Source of the DNA: Pseudomonas sp. FEN
GTDB lineage: Bacteria > Pseudomonadota > Gammaproteobacteria > Pseudomonadales > Pseudomonadaceae
DNA: 64,000 nucleotides
Direction: 5' to 3'
Assembly (NCBI RefSeq): GCF_904067045.1
Contig: NZ_CAJFDC010000013.1
Location: forward strand, 248,001-312,000
Under the pieces are notes generated by a model that was given only the letters and a program-made list of their open reading frames with translations, ran no database searches and was not told the origin of the DNA. Position numbers and translations under genes: made by a program. Position 1 is the stretch's first letter; each line of letters begins with the position of its first letter. This document shows, one piece after another, positions 1 to 8,764 of this stretch.

Positions 1-308
1 TCGACCTGGCCGACCTGCGCCAGGGCGTCGCTGCTGGCGATACTGGCCTCGGCGACCGCGATGACTTTTTCGGCCGCGTCCTGGCCGCCAGCGGCAATGT
101 GCTCGGCGCGCTCCAGCAGGGCCGCCGCCACGTCAATGCGAATCCACAGGTCGCCAAACTTGCCGATCACTTGGGGATCGGTCGCCAACCGGGCATGGGT
201 ACGCACAACACCCAGGGTCCGCTCCAGGACTTGGCGGGCGTGGTGCAGATCGCCCGCCACCTGCGCCAGGGTGGGTTGTTGGCTGATGGGAGAAGTCAAT
301 GCGTTCAT
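1..308 (-). CDS. Acyl-CoA dehydrogenase/SfnB-like protein, 5' part only (runs off the window)
   Basis: Reading leftward from an ATG at 306-308 the frame stays open to the window edge (about 102 residues, no stop). The ATG follows the stop of the next gene by 9 bases, with a GGAGCT stretch in front, so the two are probably co-transcribed. The visible protein starts MNALTSPISQQPTLAQ and contains IGKFGDLWIRIDVAAALLER, which resembles the segment IGDLEWRVHGTEAILDKAG in the C-terminal helical bundle of the neighbouring SfnB-like protein. This is odd: a C-terminal-type segment lies only about 50 residues after the start. It may be a short protein made of the helical domain alone. Function is inferred from similarity to the neighbour only. 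Confidence 0.55.
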   Translation of the reverse strand, partial: MNALTSPISQQPTLAQVAGDLHHARQVLERTLGVVRTHARLATDPQVIGKFGDLWIRIDVAAALLERAEHIAAGGQDAAEKVIAVAEASIASSDALAQVGQV

Positions 309-317
309 CGTGAGCTC

Positions 318-1520
318 CTAGTTCCAGGCATGTCGGGCCGGTTTGACGCCGTTGAGCAAGTAATTGCCGATCAGGTGGTATTTCCAGCGGGCCGGGTCAT
401 GCAGGGTGTGCGTGCGGGCATTGCGCCAATGGCGATCGAGGTTGTGCCTGGCCGATACCGAACGGGTACCGGCCAGTTCGAAAAGCTTGCTGCTGGCCAG
501 CAGCGCGATTTCGGCGGACAGCACCTTGGCCTCGGCCACCACCACCGAGGCCAGGGCGACGCTGTCTTCGCTGGGCTGCGCCAGCGCGTGGTCGACCGCC
601 TGCCCGGCCTTGTCCAGGATCGCTTCGGTGCCGTGCACCCGCCACTCCAGGTCGCCGATGGCGGCCTGGGTGAACGGGTCCTGCCAACCATGTTCCTGCT
701 GGCTGTCGATCCAGGGCCGGGCCTGACGGGCATGCTGCTTGGTTGCTTCGAGGGCGCCGAGGGCAATGCCGGTGTCGACGGCGGCCTGGATAATCTGCGA
801 AATCGGGCCGCTGGCGGTGGGCAGGTCAAAGGCCTTGTGCGCTGGAATCACGCTGCTGCGCGGCACCCGCACGTCGTTGAACAAGGCGTTGCCGCTGGCG
901 GTGGTGCGCTGGCCGAAGCCATCCCAGTTATCGACGATGGTCAGGCCCGGGGCACCCTGTTCGACAAAGGCGATCTGTGCCTGGCCGGCCTCGTCGAGCC
1001 CGACCACCGGGACGATATGGGCGAACAAGGCACCGGTGCAGTAGAACTTTTCACCGTCGATGCGCGCGCTGTCGCCGTCAAAACGGATACGGGTGTCGAA
1101 GGTGCCGGCGTTCTTGCTCTTGGCTTCGGAAAACGCGTTGCCGAAACGATAGCCTTGCAGCACCTTGGCGAAGTAATACTGCTTTTGTTCCGCGCTACCG
1201 GTGTGCAGCAGGATATCCACCAGGCCGAGATGGTTCTGCGGTATCTGCCCGAGGGACGAGTCGGCGGCCGAAATGATCTTGATGACTTGCGCCACCGTCA
1301 CATAGGAAACGCCGGCACCGCCGTAGGCCTTGGGAACGGTAATGCCCCACAGGCCGCTGGCGGCGAATTCGTCGAGTTCGGCGGCTGGCAGGCGCCGCTC
1401 GCGGTCACGCACGCCGGCCTCGACGGCAAAACGCGCGGCGAGGGTCCTGGCCGTGGCAATGGCCTCTTCATCCGAACGGATGACATGGGCGGTGTAAGCA
1501 GGTTTGGCGACAGTTGTCAT
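318..1520 (-). CDS. SfnB-family sulfur acquisition oxidoreductase (acyl-CoA dehydrogenase fold)
   Basis: A 400-residue flavoprotein of the acyl-CoA dehydrogenase superfamily, closest in feel to SfnB/DszC proteins used by pseudomonads to obtain sulfur from sulfones and other organosulfur compounds. The N-terminal helical domain carries LWGITVPKAYGGAGVSY, the middle strand domain FGNAFSEAKSKNAG and DGEKFYCTGALFA, and the C-terminal helical domain RARPWIDSQQEHGW onward. The ATG at 1518-1520 is preferred over a longer start 16 codons upstream because the protein then begins like relatives (MTTVAKP). It ends 9 bases before the next gene start. Family membership is clear; the exact substrate is not visible. 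Confidence 0.85.
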   Translation of the reverse strand: MTTVAKPAYTAHVIRSDEEAIATARTLAARFAVEAGVRDRERRLPAAELDEFAASGLWGITVPKAYGGAGVSYVTVAQVIKIISAADSSLGQIPQNHLGLVDILLHTGSAEQKQYYFAKVLQGYRFGNAFSEAKSKNAGTFDTRIRFDGDSARIDGEKFYCTGALFAHIVPVVGLDEAGQAQIAFVEQGAPGLTIVDNWDGFGQRTTASGNALFNDVRVPRSSVIPAHKAFDLPTASGPISQIIQAAVDTGIALGALEATKQHARQARPWIDSQQEHGWQDPFTQAAIGDLEWRVHGTEAILDKAGQAVDHALAQPSEDSVALASVVVAEAKVLSAEIALLASSKLFELAGTRSVSARHNLDRHWRNARTHTLHDPARWKYHLIGNYLLNGVKPARHAWN

Positions 1521-1846
1521 AGACCGACTCCAGAGTCCTTGAAAATGCGAAACGCATGACAAGGACATAGCAGGAGTCGTGCCTGAAAATAAAATCTATA
1601 TTTTTCAGTAAGTTAAATTTAAAACGCAGAACAGATCACCGCTATAAAACAGCAAACTGTGCGGACACTGTTGCCCAGGCAACAGTGGGTACGGGGTTTT
1701 TCCCACGCCGGCCAGAGATGAAGATGGAGACTTGAGAACAGCACGGACCTGTAGGAACGGCCGGTCGACGCTCGATTGCCCGCGAAGCTTTTGGCGGCCT
1801 CAAGGGCCTCTTCGCTGGCAAGCCAGGCTCTACGGGGTCGTGGTGC
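1521..1846. other. Gene-free stretch between sfnB-like gene and XRE-cupin gene
   Basis: About 326 bases without a convincing gene. The left part, next to the sfnB-like start, is AT-rich (runs such as aaaataaaatctatattttt near 1585-1605) and should hold the promoter of the leftward sulfur genes. The right part holds a degenerate REP-type repeat. Short open frames here have no protein-like composition. Confidence 0.6.
1807..1834. repeat. REP-like repeat half-site
   Basis: The segment reads cctcttcgctggcaagcc and continues to a ggctctac end, a variant of the Pseudomonas extragenic palindrome seen again near 36452 in this window (ccttcgctggcaagccaagc). It lies just downstream of the XRE-cupin stop. 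Confidence 0.6.
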
Positions 1847-2422
1847 CTACAACACCACGTTGCGGATAAAGCGCGTCGCCACTTCGCCATCGTTGCGATA
1901 GCCATGGGGCTGGTTGCTGGGAAACATGAAGAACTCCCCAGCCGCTACCAGGCGCGGCTGCTCCCCGAGCAGCACCGTCAGGCAGCCTTCAAAGACGTAG
2001 ATCTGCTCGCTCCAGCCGTCGCAGTCCGGCTCCGAGTCATAGCGTTCCCCCGGTTCCAGGCGCCACTCCCAGAGTTCGACTTCGCGGCTGGCCATCGCCT
2101 TGGCCAGCAATACCGCCTTGCTCCCCGGAATCAGCCCGGCCCAGGCCAGTTCGTTGATCCGACTCGGGTCGCGGGCATCCGGCGCCTGGATCAGGTCGCT
2201 GAAAGCCACGCCCAACGCCTCGGCCACCCGGTCCAGGGTGGTCAGGCTGACATTCTTTTCCCCCGCCTCGATCGCCACCAGCATACGGCGGCTGACCCCG
2301 GATTTTTCCGATAGTGCGCTCTGGCTCAATTGAGCCGCATGGCGCAGGCGACGCACGTTCAAACTGACATGCTGCAATACCGACGCGCGCTGCGAAGTTT
2401 CTTTGTGCACTATATTGCTCAC
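1847..2422 (-). CDS. XRE-family regulator with C-terminal cupin
   Basis: A 191-residue regulator with an N-terminal helix-turn-helix (residues about 20-75; LSQSALSEKSGVSRRMLVAI) and a C-terminal cupin (about 105-190; LEPGERYDSEPDCDGWSEQI, then FMFPSNQPHGYRN). Such proteins usually sense a small ligand in the cupin and control an adjacent metabolic or export gene. It starts with GTG at 2420-2422; a second GTG five codons later is possible, and no strong ribosome site separates them. It is divergent from a DMT-family exporter with 71 bases between, and that gap carries a perfect 12-base palindrome, so control of the exporter and autoregulation are likely (inference). Confidence 0.85.
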   Translation of the reverse strand: MSNIVHKETSQRASVLQHVSLNVRRLRHAAQLSQSALSEKSGVSRRMLVAIEAGEKNVSLTTLDRVAEALGVAFSDLIQAPDARDPSRINELAWAGLIPGSKAVLLAKAMASREVELWEWRLEPGERYDSEPDCDGWSEQIYVFEGCLTVLLGEQPRLVAAGEFFMFPSNQPHGYRNDGEVATRFIRNVVL

Positions 2423-2435
2423 TTGATTGGTTTGC

Positions 2436-2447
2436 GCAGTATACTGC
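2436..2447. promoter_or_regulatory. Perfect 12-bp palindrome, candidate operator of the XRE-cupin regulator
   Basis: GCAGTATACTGC is fully self-complementary and sits between the divergent regulator (start 2422) and DMT exporter (start 2494). Its centre contains TATACT on both strands, a -10-like element, so a protein bound here could occlude transcription in both directions. Assignment to the regulator is inferred from position. Confidence 0.5.
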
Positions 2448-2493
2448 CCAGCTTCGGCGCATTGTGCGTCTCACCCGGATAGTGTGCAAGGCC

Positions 2494-3444
2494 ATGACTG
2501 CGGCGAACTCCAACACCTCGTTTGCCTCGACCCTGCGGTTCAGCAAGGCCGAGTGCGTGCTGATCCTGATCACCGTCGTGTGGGGCGGCACCTTCCTGCT
2601 GGTGCAGAACGCCATGACCGTCAGTGGCCCGATGTTCTTCGTCGGCCTGCGCTTCGCCGCGGCAGCCAGCATCGTCGCCCTGTTCTCGGCCAACAGCCTG
2701 CGCGGTATCACCGCCTTCGAGCTGAAGGCGGGGTTCTTCATCGGTACCGCGATCATGCTCGGCTACGGTCTGCAAACCGTGGGTCTGCAAAGTATTCCCA
2801 GCAGCCAGTCGGCGTTCATTACCGCGTTGTACGTGCCCTTCGTGCCGCTGCTGCAATGGCTGGTGCTGGGCAAGCGCCCGGGACTGATGCCGAGTATCGG
2901 GATCATGCTGGCGTTTACCGGCCTGATGCTGTTGTCCGGGCCCAATGGCGCGCAGCTGAATTTCAGCTCCGGGGAGATCGCCACGGTGATCAGCGCCATT
3001 GCGATTGCCGCCGAGATCATCCTGATCAGCAACTATGCCGGCAAGGTCGATGTACGCCGGGTGACCGTGGTGCAGTTGGGCACCGCGTCGATATTGGCGT
3101 TTCTGATGATCGTCCCGACCCAGGAGGCGTTGCCGGAGTTTTCCTGGTTGCTGCTGGCCAGCGCGGTCGGCCTTGGCGCCGCCAGCGCGGCGATCCAGGT
3201 GGCGATGAACTGGGCGCAGAAGAGCGTGTCGCCGACTCGCGCGACCCTGATCTATGCCGGGGAGCCGGTATGGGCCGGAATTGCCGGGCGTTTGGCCGGC
3301 GAGCGCCTGCCCGGGATCGCGCTATTGGGGGCGGCGTTGATCGTCGCGGCAGTAATCGTCAGTGAGTTGAAAACCAAGGGTAAACAACGTGTCGAGGTCA
3401 TTGAAGAGGCAACAGAAGCCGAAGGGCTGGACCCGAACAAATAG
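2494..3444 (+). CDS. DMT-superfamily (EamA) transporter
   Basis: A 316-residue inner-membrane protein with about ten hydrophobic segments in two EamA-like halves; landmarks are ILITVVWGGTFLLVQNAM in the first helix, FFVGLRFAAAASIVALF, and SPTRATLIYAGEPVWAGIAG in the second half, the classic ...E-P-v-.a signature. Family members export amino acids or other small metabolites; the substrate cannot be read. ATG 2494 is chosen because homologous sequence starts about there; in-frame GTG codons at 2464 and 2482 are alternatives. The tail is charged (KTKGKQRVEVIEEATEAEG). It is divergent from the XRE-cupin regulator. Confidence 0.85.
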   Translation: MTAANSNTSFASTLRFSKAECVLILITVVWGGTFLLVQNAMTVSGPMFFVGLRFAAAASIVALFSANSLRGITAFELKAGFFIGTAIMLGYGLQTVGLQSIPSSQSAFITALYVPFVPLLQWLVLGKRPGLMPSIGIMLAFTGLMLLSGPNGAQLNFSSGEIATVISAIAIAAEIILISNYAGKVDVRRVTVVQLGTASILAFLMIVPTQEALPEFSWLLLASAVGLGAASAAIQVAMNWAQKSVSPTRATLIYAGEPVWAGIAGRLAGERLPGIALLGAALIVAAVIVSELKTKGKQRVEVIEEATEAEGLDPNK

Positions 3445-3504
3445 CTGAACCGCGTTATCGTTCTTCGCGAGCAAGCTCGACTCCTACAGGTTTTTGCGTT
3501 TTAT

Positions 3505-3637
3505 TGTGGCGAGCGGGCTTGCCCGCGCTGGGGCGCGCAGCGGCCCCAAAACCGCTGATCTCGCTGTATCAGGCAGAACGAGATGTCCGGTTTTACGGCT
3601 GCGGTGCAGCCGAGCGCGGGCAAGCCCGCTCGCCACA
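3505..3637. repeat. REPIN: inverted pair of REP sequences (133 bp)
   Basis: The arm tgtggcgagcgggcttgccc at the left is mirrored by gggcaagcccgctcgccaca at the right, enclosing about 85 bases. A second element of identical length lies at 26909-27041, with its core in the opposite orientation. REP pairs of this kind are non-autonomous elements mobilised by a chromosomal RAYT transposase in pseudomonads (established knowledge); no RAYT gene is in the window. Open frames across it are repeat artefacts. The remaining gap to 3837 holds the upstream region of the antiporter operon. Confidence 0.85.
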
Positions 3638-3837
3638 AACTATCACTCAGCTTCACACCACCTTGAACTTCCCATATCCAGCCGACTCCCCGTCCTAGAC
3701 GTTCATCCGTCCACGAGTCAGACCAGGCGCATCAGCCATTTACCACCTACCTTGTAGGATTCTGCCACAGGTTCCCGGTTGGTGATCCTCGGCGTGCCAC
3801 GTATGATTCTTCGCAAACTCCTGCAGATTAGAAGCCT

Positions 3838-6756
3838 ATGTCCCTGATAGTTCTACTGCTTCTGCCTTTTATCGGCAGCTGTCTGGCCGCCGTGCTACCG
3901 CATAACGCCCGCAACAGCGAATCGCTCCTGGCCGGGGTGATTGCCCTGGCCGGCACCCTGCAGATGGCACTGTACTACCCGCAGATTGCCCACGGCGGCG
4001 TGATTCACGAGACCGTCAACTGGCTGCCCAGCCTGGGCCTGAACTTCGTCCTGCGCCTGGACGGCTTCGCCTGGCTGTTCTCGATCCTGGTACTGGGCAT
4101 CGGTACGCTGGTGTCGCTGTATGCCCGTTACTACATGTCGCCGGAAGATCCGGTGCCACGCTTTTTCGCGTTTTTCCTGGCGTTCATGGGCGCCATGCTC
4201 GGCCTGGTACTGTCGGGTAACCTGATCCAGATCGTGTTCTTCTGGGAACTGACCAGCCTGTTCTCCTTCCTGCTGATCGGCTACTGGCATCACCGCAGCG
4301 ACGCCCGTCGTGGCGCCTATATGGCGCTGACCGTGACCGGGGCCGGCGGCCTGTGCCTGCTGGCCGGCGTGCTGATTCTCGGTCATGTGGTCGGCAGCTA
4401 TGACCTGGACACCGTGCTCGTGGCCGGCGATCGGATCCGCGCCCACGCCCTGTATCCGCTGCTGCTGCCACTGATCCTGATCGGCGCCCTGAGCAAGAGC
4501 GCGCAGTTCCCCTTCCACTTCTGGCTGCCCCACGCCATGGCCGCGCCAACCCCGGTCTCGGCCTATCTGCATTCGGCGACCATGGTCAAGGCCGGGGTGT
4601 TTCTCCTCGCGCGCCTGTGGCCGTCGCTCTCCGGCAGCGATGAATGGTTCTGGATCGTCGGCGGCGCCGGGGCCGCGACCCTGATGCTCGGCGCCTACTG
4701 CGCCATGTTCCAGAACGACCTCAAGGGCCTGCTGGCCTACTCCACCATCAGCCACCTGGGCCTGATCACCCTGCTGCTGGGCCTGAACAGCCCGCTGGCG
4801 GCGGTGGCCGCGGTGTTCCATATTCTCAACCACGCCACCTTCAAGGCCTCGCTGTTCATGGCCGCCGGCATCATCGACCACGAAAGCGGCAGCCGCGATA
4901 TCCGCAAGCTCAGCGGTTTGATCAAGCTGATGCCGTTCACCGCCACCCTGGCGATGGTCGCCAGCGCCTCAATGGCCGGGGTGCCGCTGCTCAACGGTTT
5001 CCTGTCCAAGGAAATGTTTTTCGCCGAAACCGTGTTCATCACTTCCACCGCCTGGGTCGAAATGGCGTTGCCGGTCATCGCCACCCTCGCCGGCACGTTC
5101 AGTGTTGCCTACTCGCTGCGCTTTACCGTCGATGTGTTCTTCGGCCCCACGGCCAGCGACCTGCCCCATACGCCCCATGAGCCACCGCGCTGGATGCGCG
5201 CGCCGGTGGAACTGCTGGTATTCACTTGCCTGTTGGTGGGAATCTTCCCGGCCCAGGTGGTCGGCTCGATCCTCGCCGCCGCGGCCCTGCCGGTGGTCGG
5301 CGGGACCTTGCCCGAGTACAGCCTGGCGATCTGGCATGGCCTCAACGCACCGATGATCATGAGCCTGATCGCCATGTCCGCCGGCGTGCTGCTCTATCTG
5401 CTGCTGCGCAAACAGCTCAAGCGCGGCCGCTTCAGCCGCCCACCGCTGATCGGCCGCTTCAACGGCAAGCGCCTGTTCGAACGCAGCCTGGTGATCCTGA
5501 TGCGCTGCGCCCGGCGTGTCGAACGCCTGGTCAGCACCCAGCGCCTGCAAACCCAGCTGTTCCTGTTGGTGCTGGCGGCGGTGGTCGGCGGCCTGATCCC
5601 GATGTTGCACAGCAGCCTGTCCTGGGGCGAGCGGCCGAAAATCCCCGGATCGATCGTCTTCGTCACCCTCTGGCTGCTGGCCATCGCCTGCGCCCTGGGC
5701 GCCGCCTGGCAAGCCAAGTACCACCGGCTGGCGGCCCTGATCATGGTCGGCGTCTGCGGCCTGGTGACCTGCATGACCTTTGTCTGGTTCTCCGCGCCGG
5801 ACCTGGCTCTGACCCAACTGGTGGTCGAAGTGGTGACCACGGTGCTGATCCTGCTCGGCTTGCGCTGGCTGCCACGGCGTATCGAGGAGGTCTCGCCCTT
5901 GCCCGGCAGCCTGCGCAAGGCGCGTGTTCGCCGCCTGCGCGACCTGCTGCTGTCGGGGACGGTGGGCGGCGGCATGGCGCTGTTGTCCTATGCCATGCTG
6001 ACCCGACAGACGCCCAACGATATCTCTTCGTTCTACCTGCGCCACGCCCTGCCCGAAGGCGGCGGCGGCAACGTGGTGAACGTCATGCTGGTGGACTTCC
6101 GCGGCTTCGATACCCTCGGGGAAATCACCGTGCTGGTGGCCACCGCCCTGACCGTATTCGCCCTGTTACGGCGCTTCCGCCCGCCGAAGGAAAGCCTGGA
6201 ACTGCCCAACCAGCAACGTCAACTGGCGCCGGACGTGGTCACCGACCTGGTCAACCCGCGCAGCGCCAGCGATACCGCCCTGGGCTTCATGATGGTGCCG
6301 GCGGTACTGGTGCGTCTGCTGCTGCCGATCGCCTTCGTGATTTCGCTGTACCTGTTCATGCGCGGCCACAACCAACCGGGCGGCGGCTTTGTCGCCGGCC
6401 TGGTGATGTCGGTGGCGTTTATCCTGCAATACATGGTTGCCGGCACCCAGTGGGTCGAAGCGCAGATGCGCCTGCGGCCGTTGCGCTGGATGGGTACCGG
6501 CCTGTTGTTCGCCACGTTCACCGGCCTCGGAGCGATGGCCTTCGGGTATCCGTTCCTGACCACCCACAGCGCCCACCTGCACCTGCCACTGCTGGGCGAC
6601 GTCCATGTCGCCAGCGCGCTGTTCTTCGATATCGGCGTGTACGCGGTAGTGGTCGGCTCAACGCTGCTGATCCTCACCGCCCTGGCGCACCAATCGGTCC
6701 GTGCCCATCGGCCGAGCCAGCAACTTGCCTCTCAAGCCAAGCCAGGAGCCGCCTGA
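3838..6756 (+). CDS. mrpA: Na+/H+ antiporter Mrp (Pha/Mnh) subunit A fused to subunit B
   Basis: A 972-residue polytopic protein, first gene of a six-gene Mrp operon. Residues about 1-500 are the NuoL/MrpA proton-pumping core (SKSAQFPFHFWLPHAM, AAPTPVSAYLHSATMVKAG), residues about 570-790 the MrpA C-terminal extension (FVWFSAPDLALTQLVVEVVT), and residues about 830-950 an MnhB domain (LYLFMRGHNQPGGGFVAGLV). The A-B fusion is usual for PhaAB of pseudomonads and rhizobia and explains why there is no separate mrpB. The complex exchanges cytoplasmic Na+ or K+ for external protons and supports alkaline and salt tolerance. The stop overlaps the mrpC start (TGATG). Confidence 0.95.
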   Translation: MSLIVLLLLPFIGSCLAAVLPHNARNSESLLAGVIALAGTLQMALYYPQIAHGGVIHETVNWLPSLGLNFVLRLDGFAWLFSILVLGIGTLVSLYARYYMSPEDPVPRFFAFFLAFMGAMLGLVLSGNLIQIVFFWELTSLFSFLLIGYWHHRSDARRGAYMALTVTGAGGLCLLAGVLILGHVVGSYDLDTVLVAGDRIRAHALYPLLLPLILIGALSKSAQFPFHFWLPHAMAAPTPVSAYLHSATMVKAGVFLLARLWPSLSGSDEWFWIVGGAGAATLMLGAYCAMFQNDLKGLLAYSTISHLGLITLLLGLNSPLAAVAAVFHILNHATFKASLFMAAGIIDHESGSRDIRKLSGLIKLMPFTATLAMVASASMAGVPLLNGFLSKEMFFAETVFITSTAWVEMALPVIATLAGTFSVAYSLRFTVDVFFGPTASDLPHTPHEPPRWMRAPVELLVFTCLLVGIFPAQVVGSILAAAALPVVGGTLPEYSLAIWHGLNAPMIMSLIAMSAGVLLYLLLRKQLKRGRFSRPPLIGRFNGKRLFERSLVILMRCARRVERLVSTQRLQTQLFLLVLAAVVGGLIPMLHSSLSWGERPKIPGSIVFVTLWLLAIACALGAAWQAKYHRLAALIMVGVCGLVTCMTFVWFSAPDLALTQLVVEVVTTVLILLGLRWLPRRIEEVSPLPGSLRKARVRRLRDLLLSGTVGGGMALLSYAMLTRQTPNDISSFYLRHALPEGGGGNVVNVMLVDFRGFDTLGEITVLVATALTVFALLRRFRPPKESLELPNQQRQLAPDVVTDLVNPRSASDTALGFMMVPAVLVRLLLPIAFVISLYLFMRGHNQPGGGFVAGLVMSVAFILQYMVAGTQWVEAQMRLRPLRWMGTGLLFATFTGLGAMAFGYPFLTTHSAHLHLPLLGDVHVASALFFDIGVYAVVVGSTLLILTALAHQSVRAHRPSQQLASQAKPGAA

Positions 6757-7100
6757 TGGAAGAAGTCATTGCAATTGCCATCGGCGTACTCGCGGCCTCC
6801 GGTGTCTGGTTGGTACTGCGCCCGCGGACGTTCCAGGTGGTGATGGGGCTGTGCCTGCTGTCCTATGGGGTCAACCTGTTTATCTTCAGCATGGGCAGCC
6901 TGTTTATCGGCAAGGAACCGATGATCAAGGATGGCGTGCCCCAGGACCTGCTCCACTACACCGACCCGCTGCCCCAGGCCCTGGTGCTCACCGCCATCGT
7001 CATCAGCTTCGCCATGACCGCGCTGTTCCTGGTGGTGCTGCTGGCCTCGCGGGGCCTGACCGGCACCGACCACGTCGATGGCCGGGAGCCCAAGGAATGA
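6756..7100 (+). CDS. mrpC: Mrp antiporter subunit C
   Basis: A 114-residue NuoK-like subunit with three membrane helices (VIAIAIGVLAASGVWLVL; FQVVMGLCLLSYGVNLFIFS; ALVLTAIVISFAMTALFLVV). The segment DPLPQALVLTAIVIS is the family hallmark. Its ATG shares bases with the mrpA stop, and its own stop overlaps the mrpD ATG, indicating translational coupling. MrpC with A/B and D forms the ion-translocating core of the antiporter. Confidence 0.93.
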   Translation: MEEVIAIAIGVLAASGVWLVLRPRTFQVVMGLCLLSYGVNLFIFSMGSLFIGKEPMIKDGVPQDLLHYTDPLPQALVLTAIVISFAMTALFLVVLLASRGLTGTDHVDGREPKE

Positions 7101-8764
7101 ACCCGATGTCGCACCTGATCATCGCGCCGATCCTGCTGCCGCTGCTCACGGCGGCGCTGATGCTGATGCTCGGCGAGAAACACCGGCCGCTCAAGGCCCG
7201 CCTCAACCTGGGCTCGAGCCTGATCGGCCTGGGCATCTCGGTGCTCTTGCTACTCGGCACCCAGGCCGGCGAAACCGCCTCCATCGGCGTCTACCTGCCG
7301 AGCAACTGGCAGGTGCCGTTCGGCATCGTGCTGGTGGTCGACCGCCTCTCGGCGCTGATGCTGGTGCTGACCGGCATTATCGGCGTGAGCGCGCTGCTGT
7401 TCGCCATTGCCCGCTGGGACCGCGCCGGCGCCAGCTTCCACGCACTGTTCCAGATCCAGTTGATGGGTTTGTACGGCGCCTTCCTGACTGCCGACCTGTT
7501 CAACCTGTTCGTGTTCTTCGAGGTCCTGCTGGCCGCTTCCTACGGCTTGCTCCTGCACGGTTCGGGGCGCTCGCGGGTCTCGGCGGGATTGCACTACATC
7601 GCGATCAACCTGCTGGCCTCGTCGCTGTTCCTGATCGGCGCGGCATTGATCTATGGTGTCACCGGCACCCTGAACATGGCCGATCTGGCCCTGAAGATCC
7701 CGCTGGTGCCGGAAGCCGATCACGGCCTGCTGCACGCCGGCGCGGCGATTCTGGCCGTGGCTTTCCTGGCCAAGGCCGGGATGTGGCCGCTGAACTTCTG
7801 GCTGGTGCCGGCGTACTCCGCGGCCAGCGCCCCGGTGGCGGCGATGTTCGCGATCATGACCAAGGTCGGGGTCTATACCTTGCTGCGTCTATGGACCCTG
7901 CTGTTCTCTGGCGAAGCCGGCGCCTCGGCGCATTTCGGCGCTGACTGGCTGATCTACGGTGGCATGGCGACCATCGCCGGCGCCGCCGTGGCGATCCTCG
8001 CCGCCCAACGCCTGGAGCGCCTGGCCAGCCTGAGTATCCTGGTATCGGCCGGCATCCTGCTCTCAGCCATCGGGTTTGCCCAGCCGAACCTTACGGCCGG
8101 CGCGCTGTTCTACCTGGTCAGCTCGACCCTGGCCCTGAGTGCGCTGTTCCTCCTGGCCGAACTGATCGAACGCTCGCGCTCGGCCAACGAACTGCCGCTG
8201 GACGAAGACATCGATCCGCTGCCACGGCCGCAGGAATCCCCGCACCCGCGTCCGGGCACCAACCTGGACGACGAACAGAAAGCCGTGGTCGGCCAGGTCA
8301 TTCCCTGGACCATGGCCTTTCTCGGCTTGAGTTTTATCGCTTGCGCCCTGCTGATCATCGGCATGCCGCCACTGTCCGGCTTTATCGGCAAGCTGAGCTT
8401 GCTCAGCGCCCTGCTCAACCCGAAAGGGCTCGGCATCGACGCTCCGATCTCCACGGCGGCCTGGGCCCTGTTGGCGTTGCTGGTGCTATCCGGGCTCAGC
8501 TCACTGCTGGCTTTCTCGCGCATGGGCATCTCGCGCTTCTGGACACCCCTGGAGCGCCCGTCGCCGGCGCTGCGGCGCTTCGAATACCTGCCGATCGTCG
8601 CCCTGCTGGGCCTGTGCATCCTGCTGACCGTCAAGGCCGAGCCGCTGCTGCGCTATACCCAGGCCGCGGCTGAATCCCTCGACAGTCCCGGGCGCTACAT
8701 CAGCGCCGTGCAGGCCAGCCGCCCGATACCGAATCCGTCCGCCGCCGTCGAGGTACAGCCATGA
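7097..8764 (+). CDS. mrpD: Mrp antiporter subunit D
   Basis: A 555-residue NuoM/NuoN-like membrane subunit. The proton-antiporter core is visible in LFNLFVFFEVLLAASYGLLL (about residues 132-151) and AKAGMWPLNFWLVPAYSAA, followed by PPLSGFIGKLSLLSALLN in the second half. A hydrophilic insert near residues 360-400 (DEDIDPLPRPQESPHPRPG) is cytoplasmic or periplasmic. Start ATG 7097 overlaps the mrpC stop (ATGA), with AAGGA just before it; a second ATG is three codons on. The stop overlaps mrpE. Confidence 0.95.
   Translation: MNPMSHLIIAPILLPLLTAALMLMLGEKHRPLKARLNLGSSLIGLGISVLLLLGTQAGETASIGVYLPSNWQVPFGIVLVVDRLSALMLVLTGIIGVSALLFAIARWDRAGASFHALFQIQLMGLYGAFLTADLFNLFVFFEVLLAASYGLLLHGSGRSRVSAGLHYIAINLLASSLFLIGAALIYGVTGTLNMADLALKIPLVPEADHGLLHAGAAILAVAFLAKAGMWPLNFWLVPAYSAASAPVAAMFAIMTKVGVYTLLRLWTLLFSGEAGASAHFGADWLIYGGMATIAGAAVAILAAQRLERLASLSILVSAGILLSAIGFAQPNLTAGALFYLVSSTLALSALFLLAELIERSRSANELPLDEDIDPLPRPQESPHPRPGTNLDDEQKAVVGQVIPWTMAFLGLSFIACALLIIGMPPLSGFIGKLSLLSALLNPKGLGIDAPISTAAWALLALLVLSGLSSLLAFSRMGISRFWTPLERPSPALRRFEYLPIVALLGLCILLTVKAEPLLRYTQAAAESLDSPGRYISAVQASRPIPNPSAAVEVQP

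Noticed and set aside
99..1559. 486-codon rightward open frame
   Set aside because: It is antisense to the sfnB-like gene, whose protein has clear family motifs; long antisense frames are expected in GC-rich DNA.
3494..3757. Small rightward frames over the repeat pair
   Set aside because: They translate REP sequence; the same kind of frame appears at the second copy near 26800-27150.
5226..7100. 624-codon rightward frame across mrpA and mrpC
   Set aside because: Only its last 114 codons (mrpC) are protein-like; the rest is the wrong frame of mrpA.
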